From the NCBI RefSeq assembly GCF_005844085.1, contig NZ_VCDI01000002.1:434001-498000 (forward strand): 64,000 nt of DNA, read 5' to 3'. This stretch comes from Lichenicoccus roseus (GTDB taxonomy: Bacteria > Pseudomonadota > Alphaproteobacteria > Acetobacterales > Acetobacteraceae). The notes under the pieces were generated by a model, which saw nothing but the letters and a program-made list of their open reading frames with translations, searched no databases and was not told the origin of the DNA. Within the stretch, counting starts at the first letter, position 1; every line of letters starts with the position of its first letter. The translations under genes and the position numbers were made by a program. Positions 1 through 7,625 of the stretch are shown piece after piece.

Positions 1-86
1 GGACTAGCGCACGGCCATCACGCCTGAAAATAGTATTGCGAGCGGAACAAGTTGGATCGATAACTCGAAGCCAGTCCGGATCTCGC

Positions 87-377
87 ATGCTTGAATTCGT
101 CGTCGGTGTAGTCCTGTTCGCCACACTGGTCGTGCTTTGGTTGCACGCCGGTGTATTCGGCGCCGTCCTTGCCTCTGGAGCGGCCTTGTTCGCCGCTCTG
201 GTGGTGGCCGCCGTCACCGTTCGGGGTGGCGAGGGACTAGTTCACGCTAGAGGTTTCGCTGTCACCCTGACGGTCGGTCTGGCGTTGGCCTGGGTACCGT
301 ATATTCGTGGGCGAGGGTGGCCTCGGACCAAGACCACGGTGACGGGACAGGCCGAGGAGCAGCTACGGGATCCCTGA
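87..377 (+). CDS. small hypothetical membrane protein
   Basis: The product is 96 residues and I recognise no family. Two or three hydrophobic stretches are visible (about residues 3-25, 27-45 and 55-70), followed by a short basic and polar tail, so it is probably an inner-membrane protein. An ATG at 36 would add 17 polar residues. I prefer the ATG at 87 because the hydrophobic segment begins right after it. Neither start has a good ribosome binding site. It converges on the ABC permease gene. A chance open frame cannot be excluded in DNA of this GC content. Confidence 0.45.
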   Translation: MLEFVVGVVLFATLVVLWLHAGVFGAVLASGAALFAALVVAAVTVRGGEGLVHARGFAVTLTVGLALAWVPYIRGRGWPRTKTTVTGQAEEQLRDP

Positions 378-452
378 CGTCCGGGGCGGAATATACACGC
401 CGCTGCCGATAGGGCCTGCCCGGACCGACATGCTTCGATCATGGTCGAGACC

Positions 453-1208
453 TCACCCCTCCGGCACCCAATACAGCAGCCGGCGCAGCAGCCGGTCGAC
501 CAGGGTCCAGAGCAGCACCGTCATCAGCGCCAGCACGAACAGGGCGGCGAACATCACGTCGGTCTCGATGCGTGCGTTGGCGTTCAGCATCACGTAGCCG
601 AGCCCCGCCGAGGCGCCGACCCATTCGCCGATCACCGCGCCGATCGGGGCGATCGCGGTGGCGATGCGCAATCCGGCACCGAACGCGGGCATCGCCGCCG
701 GCAGCCGGACATGGCGCAGGATGGCCAGCGGCGAGGCGCCCATGGTGCGGGCGAGGTCGAGCCAGCCGGGCGCGGTGCGCCGCAACCCGTCGGCGAAGGC
801 GGCGGTGACCGGGAAGAAGATCACCAGCACCGCCATCACCACCTTGGACGCGATGCCGAAGCCGAACCACAGCACCAGCAGCGGGGCGAGGGCGAACACC
901 GGCACCGCCTGGCTGAGCAGCAGCAGCGGCATCAGCCAGCGCTCCAGGCGTGGCGAGAACACCATCGCCAGCGCACCCGTCGCGCCGAGCCCGGTGCCGA
1001 TCAGCAGGCCGAGCACGGTCTCGGTCAGGGTGGTCAGCGTGCTCCACGCCAGCAGGTCGCGCTGGTGCCAGAGCGCCGTCGCCACCGAGCCGGGGTCGGG
1101 CAGCAGGAAAGCCGGGATGCCGCTGCTCCGGCTGACCCCCCACCACACCGCCAGCAGGCCGGCGAGGGTGAGCAGCGGGCGGACCGCGACGGCGAGCTTC
1201 GGCATCAC
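453..1208 (-). CDS. ABC transporter permease, SsuC/TauC/ThiX type
   Basis: This is an inner-membrane permease of the BPD_transp_1 family (251 aa) with about six membrane spans. The EAA-like loop reads ARTMGASPLAILRHVRLPAA at about residues 150-170, as in nitrate/sulfonate/taurine and thiamine-precursor importers. The start is GTG at 1208, or ATG at 1205, and overlaps the stop of the upstream ATPase gene, so the two are translationally coupled. No periplasmic binding protein gene is adjacent, which leaves the substrate open: sulfonate, taurine and hydroxymethylpyrimidine are all possible. It is the last gene of a leftward operon that begins with the Xre antitoxin. Confidence 0.88.
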   Translation of the reverse strand: MMPKLAVAVRPLLTLAGLLAVWWGVSRSSGIPAFLLPDPGSVATALWHQRDLLAWSTLTTLTETVLGLLIGTGLGATGALAMVFSPRLERWLMPLLLLSQAVPVFALAPLLVLWFGFGIASKVVMAVLVIFFPVTAAFADGLRRTAPGWLDLARTMGASPLAILRHVRLPAAMPAFGAGLRIATAIAPIGAVIGEWVGASAGLGYVMLNANARIETDVMFAALFVLALMTVLLWTLVDRLLRRLLYWVPEG

Positions 1209-1942
1209 GCTGCGGCGCCAAGGGTGCGCAGCAGGCTCGCCATGGTCCGCAGCACCTCGGCATCGTCGGCCGGGCGGGGGATCGCGCCGGGCAGGACGAC
1301 GGGTTCGCCAGGCGTTGCCGGCGCTCCCGACAGCACCACCAGCCGCTCGCCGAGCCGGCAGGCCTCCAGCGGGTCGTGCGTGATCATCAGCACGGTGCGA
1401 CCGGCGAGCAGGGTGGCCGCCAGGTCCTGCACGCGGCCACGGGTGATGCTGTCGAGCGCCGAGAACGGCTCGTCCATCAGTACGATCGGACGATCCTCGT
1501 AGAGCGTGCGGGCGATCGCGGCGCGCTGCCGCATGCCGCCCGACAGCTCGGCCGGCAGCGACCCGGCACGGTCCGCCAGCCCGACCCGCCCGAGCAGGTC
1601 CAGGGCACGCGCGCGGTCCGGCCGCTCATGGCGCAGCCGGGCGCCGAGGGTGACGTTGTCGATCGCCGAGAGCCAGGGATACAGCAGGTCGCGCTGCCCC
1701 ATCCAGGCAATGCGGCCGGCGACCGGCAGACCGTCCGTGGCCACGATGCGCCCTGCATCGGGGGCGGCAAGACCGGCGGCGACGCGCAGCAGGCTGCTCT
1801 TGCCGACGCCGCTGGCCCCCAGCATGACGGTATATTGCCCGGCCGGCACCGTCAGGGCGAGGTTGTCGAACAGGGTCTGCGAGCCGTAGCGCAGGGTGAG
1901 ACCGCTGATTTCGAGACCGGGCGGACGATCGTCCGATCTCAC
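1205..1942 (-). CDS. ABC transporter ATP-binding protein, SsuB/TauB type
   Basis: This is the cytoplasmic ATPase (245 aa) that energises the permease encoded directly downstream. It shows Walker A GASGVGKSS (about residues 36-44), a Q-loop, the signature LSGGMRQRAAIAR, Walker B IVLMDEP and the switch histidine in ITHDP. A longer open frame runs upstream to 2110 inside the hydrolase gene. I place the start at the GTG at 1942 because it overlaps the hydrolase stop as GTGA and gives the normal family length. The family imports sulfonates, taurine, nitrate or thiamine precursors; the substrate cannot be decided here. Confidence 0.88.
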   Translation of the reverse strand: MRSDDRPPGLEISGLTLRYGSQTLFDNLALTVPAGQYTVMLGASGVGKSSLLRVAAGLAAPDAGRIVATDGLPVAGRIAWMGQRDLLYPWLSAIDNVTLGARLRHERPDRARALDLLGRVGLADRAGSLPAELSGGMRQRAAIARTLYEDRPIVLMDEPFSALDSITRGRVQDLAATLLAGRTVLMITHDPLEACRLGERLVVLSGAPATPGEPVVLPGAIPRPADDAEVLRTMASLLRTLGAAA

Positions 1943-2874
1943 GTGTCGAGAAACGGCATCAATCGCGCAAGCACCGCGTCGGGCTGCTCCTCCTGCAGCA
2001 GATGGCCGCAGGGCAGCGCGGTGCCGGTGACCAGGCTGGGCGAGGCAGCCTTGTCGCGCCAGGTCTGCAGCACGTCGTACAGCGCGCCGACGGTACCCTT
2101 GCTTCCCCAAAGCGCCAGCAGCGGCGCGGCGATGCGGTGTCCGGCGGCGTCGTCGGCGCGGTCATGCTCGAGATCGATGCCGGCGGCGGCACGATAATCC
2201 TCGCACATCGCGTGGATCGCGCCGGGTGCCGTGTAGCAACGCAGATATTCCGCCGCCACCGCCGCCACCGGCACGCCCTCGGTCCTGCTCTGCCGCCGCA
2301 ACTGGCAGTCCAGGAAGAAAGCCGCCTGCGCCTCGATCAGGCGTTCCGGCAAAGGTGCTGGCTGGGTCAGGAAGAACCAGTGGAAGTACGCCTGGGCGAA
2401 GGCGAAGTCGGTACGGTCGTACATGGTCAGCGTCGGCGCGATATCGAGCACGGCGAGGCGCGCGACCGCACCCGGATGGTCGAGCGCCATGCGATGCGCC
2501 ACACGGCCGCCGCGATCGTGTCCGACGACGGCGAAGCGTTCGTGCCCGAGGGCGCGCATCACCGCCACCATGTCGGCCGCCATCGCACGCTTCGAATAGG
2601 GGGCATGATCCGGCGTGCTGTCCGGCTTGCCGCTGTCGCCGTAGCCGCGCAGGTCGGCCACCACCACCCGGCGCGCTGCAGCAAGGCGAGGGGCGACGGC
2701 ATTCCAGGTGGCGCCGCTCTGCGGATAGCCATGCAGCAGCAGCACCGGAGCACCACCCCCTGCGCTGCGGGCATGGATCGTAACGCCGGTCGCGGTCTCG
2801 ATGCGATGGGTGGCGAAGCCCGGGAAGAACTCCGGCATCGACCTGGCGGGCTTCGTGTCCGGTGGGTTCTTCAT
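1939..2874 (-). CDS. alpha/beta hydrolase, haloacetate (fluoroacetate) dehalogenase-like
   Basis: The product has 311 residues. HGYPQ near residue 48 forms the oxyanion region. The nucleophile motif GHDRGGRVAHRM places Asp120 where fluoroacetate dehalogenases have their nucleophilic Asp. A His-Trp pair (AYFHWFF, residues 165-166) matches the halide-binding His/Trp of that family, and the late catalytic His is in CGHLLQEE. Family enzymes hydrolyse the carbon-halogen bond of haloacetates to glycolate, but close relatives are epoxide hydrolases, so the substrate is an inference. Its ATG overlaps the stop of the RES toxin gene (ATGA) and its stop overlaps the GTG of the ATPase gene, so it is translated in series with both. 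Confidence 0.85.
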   Translation of the reverse strand: MKNPPDTKPARSMPEFFPGFATHRIETATGVTIHARSAGGGAPVLLLHGYPQSGATWNAVAPRLAAARRVVVADLRGYGDSGKPDSTPDHAPYSKRAMAADMVAVMRALGHERFAVVGHDRGGRVAHRMALDHPGAVARLAVLDIAPTLTMYDRTDFAFAQAYFHWFFLTQPAPLPERLIEAQAAFFLDCQLRRQSRTEGVPVAAVAAEYLRCYTAPGAIHAMCEDYRAAAGIDLEHDRADDAAGHRIAAPLLALWGSKGTVGALYDVLQTWRDKAASPSLVTGTALPCGHLLQEEQPDAVLARLMPFLDT

Positions 2875-3560
2875 GCGAACACCTCGTAGGGCACCCAGTC
2901 GCGGGTGCCGTGCTCGAACCAGGCGGTCATCCGGCTGCCGTCCCAGCGATAGCGGAACTGCCGTGACTGCAGCACCGGCAGCGTCACGCAGTTCGGCCAG
3001 AACATTCCGGCCGCAAAACCCGTCTGGCTGCGCACGCTCGGATATACCACACCGTCGAGATCCTGGTCACGCAGCCTGCGGCCGAGCTTCTGTCCCGCGC
3101 TCCAGTCGTCCGGCGCAAGGGTGTGTTCCGGATCCGACTTGCGCAGATCGTGTACATTGCCGGAGATGGCGCAGGTGAGCTCGCGGAAATCGGCGTCCGC
3201 GGCGGGCTCGCCGGTTGCGCGCATGAATTCCTCGAAATGGTAGGCGGTCTCGGCCAGCGCCACCTCGAAACGGTCGCCGCAATACCAGACGCCGAAGCTG
3301 CCGTCCGAGAAGCGGCTCGGACGCAGCGTCGAGGCATGGGTGAAGGCTCCCATCACCAAAGTCGCGGTAGCGCCGCCGACCCGGCGATGCACCGGCACCA
3401 GGGCAAGGTTGCCGATCTCGTCGCGCAGCCGCGGATTGCTGCGGGCCTCGGCTCGCGCGATCCTGTCCCAGTCGGCGGGGTCGGCGATGTCCTCGAACAG
3501 ATGCACCGTCGGATAGACGGTGCGTATGATGCGATGCGATTTCTTCCAGCGCAGGCGCAA
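2871..3560 (-). CDS. RES-domain toxin
   Basis: This is a RES family protein (229 aa), the toxin of an Xre/RES type II toxin-antitoxin system. Characterised RES toxins degrade NAD+ by phosphorolysis or hydrolysis. The conserved polar residues are present: Arg in RPSRFSDGSFG, Tyr in VWYCGD, Glu in ALAETAYHFEEF, and Ser in VVYPSVRSQTG near the C-terminus. The start is a TTG at 3560, 15 nt after the antitoxin stop, with a weak GGA upstream; no better ATG exists before the conserved core. A weak start downstream of the antitoxin fits the usual excess of antitoxin. The stop overlaps the ATG of the hydrolase gene. Confidence 0.88.
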   Translation of the reverse strand: MRLRWKKSHRIIRTVYPTVHLFEDIADPADWDRIARAEARSNPRLRDEIGNLALVPVHRRVGGATATLVMGAFTHASTLRPSRFSDGSFGVWYCGDRFEVALAETAYHFEEFMRATGEPAADADFRELTCAISGNVHDLRKSDPEHTLAPDDWSAGQKLGRRLRDQDLDGVVYPSVRSQTGFAAGMFWPNCVTLPVLQSRQFRYRWDGSRMTAWFEHGTRDWVPYEVFA

Positions 3561-3575
3561 GGTTCCGGCGTCCGG

Positions 3576-4022
3576 CTACCAGCCGGCCCGTTCCGCATCG
3601 AGATAGCCGCGTATGGCGGCGACATCGGTCGGCGCGCCCTGCAGCATGCGGTCGAGGGCGGAACGGCCCCCGAAGGCAGGGCTCGGCTTGCGTATCCAGT
3701 CGTAGCCGCGCTGCGGATCGGTGAACAGGTAGCGCAACGCCTTGTGGATACCCATCAGGTCGCCGAGACGGCAGACGGTGTCGTGCGGGATGCTGGCGAT
3801 GTCGCCGGCCTTCCAGCGCTGGAACGTTCGCTCGCTGGGCGAACCAAGCAATCGGCGGCTCTGCTGTGCATCGAGTTGCCAGCGCGTGAACAGGTTGAAG
3901 GAAGCGCGCAGCATGGCCGCGGCCTCTTCCTGGCTGACCGGATCGGCGTAGTGGGCCGAGCCCGGGGCCGTGGAACCCATGGAAGCAGGGTCGGTCTGCC
4001 GTACGATTGCGGGCGGTTGCAT
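3576..4022 (-). CDS. Xre/MbcA/ParS-type antitoxin
   Basis: This 148-aa protein is the antitoxin partner of the adjacent RES toxin. Residues about 30-75 form an Xre-like helix-turn-helix (RRLLGSPSERTFQRWKAG), and the C-terminal half carries the DUF2384-type toxin-binding segment with GIHKALRYLF and the closing RGYLDAERAGW. Such antitoxins bind the toxin active site and repress their own promoter. It is the first gene of a five-gene leftward operon, and a promoter with a palindromic spacer lies just upstream. ATG at 4022 is used; a second Met at residue 15 is possible. Confidence 0.88.
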   Translation of the reverse strand: MQPPAIVRQTDPASMGSTAPGSAHYADPVSQEEAAAMLRASFNLFTRWQLDAQQSRRLLGSPSERTFQRWKAGDIASIPHDTVCRLGDLMGIHKALRYLFTDPQRGYDWIRKPSPAFGGRSALDRMLQGAPTDVAAIRGYLDAERAGW

Positions 4023-4048
4023 GGCGACGTTGATCCTGAGAGTCGAGT

Positions 4049-4077
4049 ACTATAGGGATGCCGTCAATTGACTTCAA
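4049..4077 (-). promoter_or_regulatory. predicted sigma70-type promoter and operator of the Xre/RES operon
   Basis: On the minus strand TTGAAG (4077-4072) is followed after 17 nt by TATAGT (4054-4049), a good match to a housekeeping promoter, about 27 nt before the antitoxin ATG. The spacer contains the perfect 10-bp palindrome GTCAATTGAC (4063-4072), well placed for autorepression by the Xre antitoxin. The prediction rests on sequence only. Confidence 0.6.
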
Positions 4078-4164
4078 GACGATCCGCCGCCGCCGATTGG
4101 CGCGATGGATGGCCACCCGGCTACAGCTTGGGGCGATACGATACGAGAGGCTGCAGTCGCGCCG

Positions 4165-5469
4165 ATGTCCGTTGCCGTCCTGCTGGCCTCGCTGGCGCTC
4201 CTGGTTGCGGTTGCGACCCTCGTCGTTGGCTTCCTGGTGCTGCGCGCGCTGCACGATCCCGCCCCGCGCGAGGAGGCCGACATGCTGCACCGGCTCGGCG
4301 TGCTGGCGGAACGCGAGCAGGCGGCGCGCGTGGCGGATGCCGAGCGCACCGCGATCCGCCTTGGCGAGATCGAGCGCATCCTGGTCGGCCGCATCGAGCA
4401 GAACCGCAACGACGTCAGCGAGCGGCTCGGCACGCTGACCACGATGATGGCGCGCGAGCAGGGCGAGGCGCGGGTGGCGATGGCGAACGGCCTGCGCGAG
4501 ATGTCCGAGCAGTCGGCGCGACGGCTTGCCGCCATCCAGTCCTCGGTCAACGAACAGCTGCATGCCGCCGTCGAGAAGCAGATGCAGACCAGTTTCCAGC
4601 GCGTGCTGGAGCAGTTCGGCGCGGTGCAGAAGGCGATGGGCGAGGTGGCGGCGATGACCGCCCAGATCGGCGACCTCAAGCGGCTGTTCTCCAACGTCAA
4701 GACTCGCGGCGGCTGGGGCGAGGCGCAGCTGCGCGCCATCCTCGACGACGTGCTGCCGACCGGCGCCTACGAGAGCAACTGCAAGCTCAGCGCGGGCAGC
4801 TCCGAGGTGGTGGAGTTCGCGGTGCGCATGCCGATGCGTGGCGGTGGCCCCGGTGCGGTCCGGCCGCTGCTGGCCATCGACAGCAAGTTCCCGACCGAGG
4901 CCTACGAGCGGCTGCTGCAGGCGGTCGAGCAGGTCGATGCCGATGGCGAACGCACCGCGCGGCGTGCGCTGGAGCAGATGGTGCGCCTCGAGGCGCGCAA
5001 GATCGCCTCGAAATACATCGTGCCGCCGATCACCGTGGAGTTCGCGGTGCTGTACCTGCCGACCGACGGGCTGTATGCCGAGATTGCCCGCGTGCCCGGC
5101 CTGATCGACGAGATCGGCCGCACCCAGCGCGTGATGATCATGGGCCCGAGCCTGATCCCGGCGCTGCTGCGCACCATCCACCTGGGCTACGTGACGCTGG
5201 CGCTGGAGGAGAAGACCGAGATCATCAGCCAGCTGCTCGGCGCCACGCGGCAGGAGATGGTCAAGATGGATGGTGTACTCGAGAAGCTCGGGCGCAACGC
5301 GTCGGCGATGTCGAGCTCGATCGAGGAGGCGCGCCGGCGCACCCGCGTGGTAGCGCGCAAGCTGCGCGGCATCGAGGCGCCGGATGCGGCGGAGGCGGCG
5401 TCGCTGCTCGATCTCCCGTTCGATGCGCTGGAGGCCGACGCGGTTGCCGGGGCAGGGTCGGAGCCCTGA
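4165..5469 (+). CDS. rmuC: DNA recombination protein RmuC
   Basis: RmuC family protein (434 aa), a predicted membrane-anchored nuclease-like factor that limits inversions at short inverted repeats in Escherichia coli. An N-terminal membrane helix (about residues 5-25) is followed by a long coiled coil (about 35-170). The conserved RmuC core comes next, with NVKTRGGWGEAQL, IDSKFPTEAYERL and the late PSLIPALLRTIHLGY segment. The frame is open from 4105, but the ATG at 4165 puts the hydrophobic anchor at the N-terminus as is normal. It is divergent from the toxin-antitoxin operon and convergent with the carotenoid oxygenase gene. Confidence 0.93.
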   Translation: MSVAVLLASLALLVAVATLVVGFLVLRALHDPAPREEADMLHRLGVLAEREQAARVADAERTAIRLGEIERILVGRIEQNRNDVSERLGTLTTMMAREQGEARVAMANGLREMSEQSARRLAAIQSSVNEQLHAAVEKQMQTSFQRVLEQFGAVQKAMGEVAAMTAQIGDLKRLFSNVKTRGGWGEAQLRAILDDVLPTGAYESNCKLSAGSSEVVEFAVRMPMRGGGPGAVRPLLAIDSKFPTEAYERLLQAVEQVDADGERTARRALEQMVRLEARKIASKYIVPPITVEFAVLYLPTDGLYAEIARVPGLIDEIGRTQRVMIMGPSLIPALLRTIHLGYVTLALEEKTEIISQLLGATRQEMVKMDGVLEKLGRNASAMSSSIEEARRRTRVVARKLRGIEAPDAAEAASLLDLPFDALEADAVAGAGSEP

Positions 5470-5496
5470 CACCGGGGTGCGGGCCGGCGGGGATCC

Positions 5497-6858
5497 TCAG
5501 GGGGCCGCACCGATCCAGTTGCCGTGGAAGCCGGACGGAACCCGCTGCGGCAGGCGGACGCTGGCGACCGGCCCGCGCCCGACCTCGCGCGCGTCCAGCA
5601 CGACCAGGTCGCTGGCGGCCTCGCGAGCCCGCCAGGCCACCGCCAGCACCCAGCCGTCGCCTTCCTCCTGGCCGCGCGCCACGAACACCGGTTCCGAGAC
5701 CGCGTCGCCATCCGGAACGCTCCAGAGCCGGCGTGCCCCGCTGACGTCGTCGCGATGCGCCACCGCGTCGAGCGCATGCCCATCCGTGCTCGCCGCCATC
5801 CAGCCGTGCCGCGTGCGCCGTCCGGCGAAGCGGTCGTCGATGCGCGGGAACTCGGCGCCGATCTCGTCGAGGACCTCGACACGCAGTTGATCGGAGGCGG
5901 GATCGATGGTCCAGCGCGACAGTCGCCCGCCCTGGCCGGCCGGCGGGGCATGGCCGTCCGCCCTCGGAAACAGCGGTGGCGCCGCGTGCTCGATCAGGTC
6001 GGCGACGACGTTCTGCCCCTCCTCCCAGGCGTTCATGACGTGGAACACGAAGCCGGTCTCGGCACGCACCCAGCGCAGGCTGTCGACGCCCGCATCGCGG
6101 CGCATGATCCCGGCATGCGTGCCGTACTCCGGCTCCCACAGGTACGGCGGCGCACCGGCCTGTTGCCGCGCCAGGCTCGCGGTGAGCGGCATGATCGGGA
6201 ACACGATGCTCGAGGGCGTCACGATGAAGTCGTGCACCATGCTGGCAAAGGGTGCGGCGAAGCGTTCGAGCCGGGCCAGTCGTCCCGACCGGTCGACCAC
6301 GCCCCATAGCAGACCAGCGCCGCGCGGCGCGTCCGCGTGGTAGCCGAAGAAGATCATCTCGCCGGTGGCCGGATCGATCTTCGGATGCGCCGTGAATGGT
6401 CCGTCCAGCGCACCGCCGAAGCTGCAGCTTGCGACGGTGGCAAGCGTGCCGGGATCGATCTGGATCGGGAGATGCTGTTCCTCGAGGGCAAGCAGCCTGC
6501 CGGCATGGAGGACGACATGGGTGTTGGCGGCGCCGGCCGCGAAGGTCCGCCCGGATCCGTCTGCGCCGGCCCAGCCGCCGTCCAGGGCACGGCCGGCGGC
6601 GCGCTCGGCCAGGAACCTGGGCGTGCGGATCCAGCGATTGCTGTACGACGCGGCGCCTGCATGCAGGCGGATGGCGTGCAGCATGCCGTCGCCGGTGAAC
6701 CAGTGCGCGCCCGGGTGATCGGTCGGGAACTGCGGGTTGGGACCGTTGCGCAGCAAGGCGCCGCACAGATCGCGCGGCAGTTCGCCTTCGACGTGCAGCG
6801 CCGCCACGTCCCGTTCGATGGAGACCGGCGCGAGATTGCCGTCATGAAGATCGACCAT
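5497..6858 (-). CDS. carotenoid oxygenase (RPE65/CCD family)
   Basis: This 453-aa protein belongs to the carotenoid cleavage oxygenase family, which uses iron held by four histidines to cleave a C=C bond in carotenoids, apocarotenoids, stilbenes or lignostilbenes. All four metal ligands are visible: FTAHPKID, SMVHDFIVT, FVFHVMNAWEE and the C-terminal GFHGNWI. The start is the ATG at 6858; the open frame continues upstream, but that part overlaps the divergent TetR gene. The substrate cannot be told from sequence. The divergent TetR gene 84 bp away is the likely regulator. Confidence 0.9.
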   Translation of the reverse strand: MVDLHDGNLAPVSIERDVAALHVEGELPRDLCGALLRNGPNPQFPTDHPGAHWFTGDGMLHAIRLHAGAASYSNRWIRTPRFLAERAAGRALDGGWAGADGSGRTFAAGAANTHVVLHAGRLLALEEQHLPIQIDPGTLATVASCSFGGALDGPFTAHPKIDPATGEMIFFGYHADAPRGAGLLWGVVDRSGRLARLERFAAPFASMVHDFIVTPSSIVFPIMPLTASLARQQAGAPPYLWEPEYGTHAGIMRRDAGVDSLRWVRAETGFVFHVMNAWEEGQNVVADLIEHAAPPLFPRADGHAPPAGQGGRLSRWTIDPASDQLRVEVLDEIGAEFPRIDDRFAGRRTRHGWMAASTDGHALDAVAHRDDVSGARRLWSVPDGDAVSEPVFVARGQEEGDGWVLAVAWRAREAASDLVVLDAREVGRGPVASVRLPQRVPSGFHGNWIGAAP

Positions 6859-6942
6859 TGTTCGAACTCCAATCCAGACAGTGTCAGGATGCGGAGCCGG
6901 ACGGGGCTCGTCAAGCTTGAACTTTCCAGTGTAAGGATGCGG
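6859..6942. promoter_or_regulatory. divergent control region between carotenoid oxygenase and TetR genes
   Basis: This 84-bp gap must hold both promoters. It contains two perfect palindromes, GTTCGAAC (6860-6867) and TCAAGCTTGA (6911-6920). It also contains a 17-bp direct repeat with one mismatch: CAGTGTCAGGATGCGGA at 6879-6895 and CAGTGTAAGGATGCGGA at 6927-6943, 48 bp apart. The second copy includes the likely ribosome binding site of the TetR gene. TetR dimers normally bind palindromes, so these are candidate operators. Confidence 0.5.
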
Positions 6943-7542
6943 ATGCCCAGGCCTTATCACCATGGTTCGTTGCATGGCGCCTTGCTGGAGGCGGCCGAGC
7001 GCATCCTGCGGCGCGACGGCATCGGCGCGTTGACGCTGCGGTCGGTGGCGCGCGAGGCTGGCGTCTCGCATGCGTCGCCGGCGCACCATTTCCGGGACTT
7101 CGCGGAGCTGCTCAGCGCGTTGGCCGCCGTCGGTTTCACACGGCTGCGCGACCGCATGGCAGCGGAGGCCGCGACCGTCCGGCGGGGTGGCGGCGCGCGG
7201 CGGCGCGGCCTGGGGCGCGGCTACGTTGCCTTCGCCCGCGAGAACCCGAACCTGTTTCTGCTGATGTTCCGCTCCGACCAGCTCGACCGCATGCATGCAG
7301 GACTGGTGGCGGCGCGTGAGGCGGCGTTCGCTCTGCTGGCCGGCGAGAACCCCGACACCACCCGGCTTCTCGCCGCGACCGCGCGGTGGTCGCTGGTGCA
7401 CGGCTTGTCGCTGCTGGCCATCGACGGGCGCCTGCAGTCGATCGCATCGCGCACGGCCCTGAGCGACGAGCAGATCCTGGATGCGGTGCTGTCGGCCGAT
7501 GCCGGGCGACGTCCGGCCCCGGCCCCCGCACCGACCTGGTGA
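6943..7542 (+). CDS. TetR/AcrR family transcriptional regulator
   Basis: A 199-aa regulator. The N-terminal helix-turn-helix is at about residues 8-55, with SLHGALLEAAERIL, LTLRSVAREAGVSHASPAHHF and the following helix. The C-terminal ligand-binding half resembles the TetR_C_13/WHG class (VAFARENPNLFLLMF). The ATG at 6943 has AAGGA at good spacing. The C-terminus ends in an Ala/Pro-rich tail. It is divergent from the carotenoid oxygenase gene and probably controls it and itself; the ligand may be an apocarotenoid or aromatic compound, which is inference from context only. Confidence 0.88.
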   Translation: MPRPYHHGSLHGALLEAAERILRRDGIGALTLRSVAREAGVSHASPAHHFRDFAELLSALAAVGFTRLRDRMAAEAATVRRGGGARRRGLGRGYVAFARENPNLFLLMFRSDQLDRMHAGLVAAREAAFALLAGENPDTTRLLAATARWSLVHGLSLLAIDGRLQSIASRTALSDEQILDAVLSADAGRRPAPAPAPTW

Positions 7543-7625
7543 TGCGCGCCCGAACGACACCGGAAACCTCCAGCCGGCCATCGCAGGTCATGCGATAGTC
7601 GAGGCTGTTGTTGCGGAGCGTCCCG

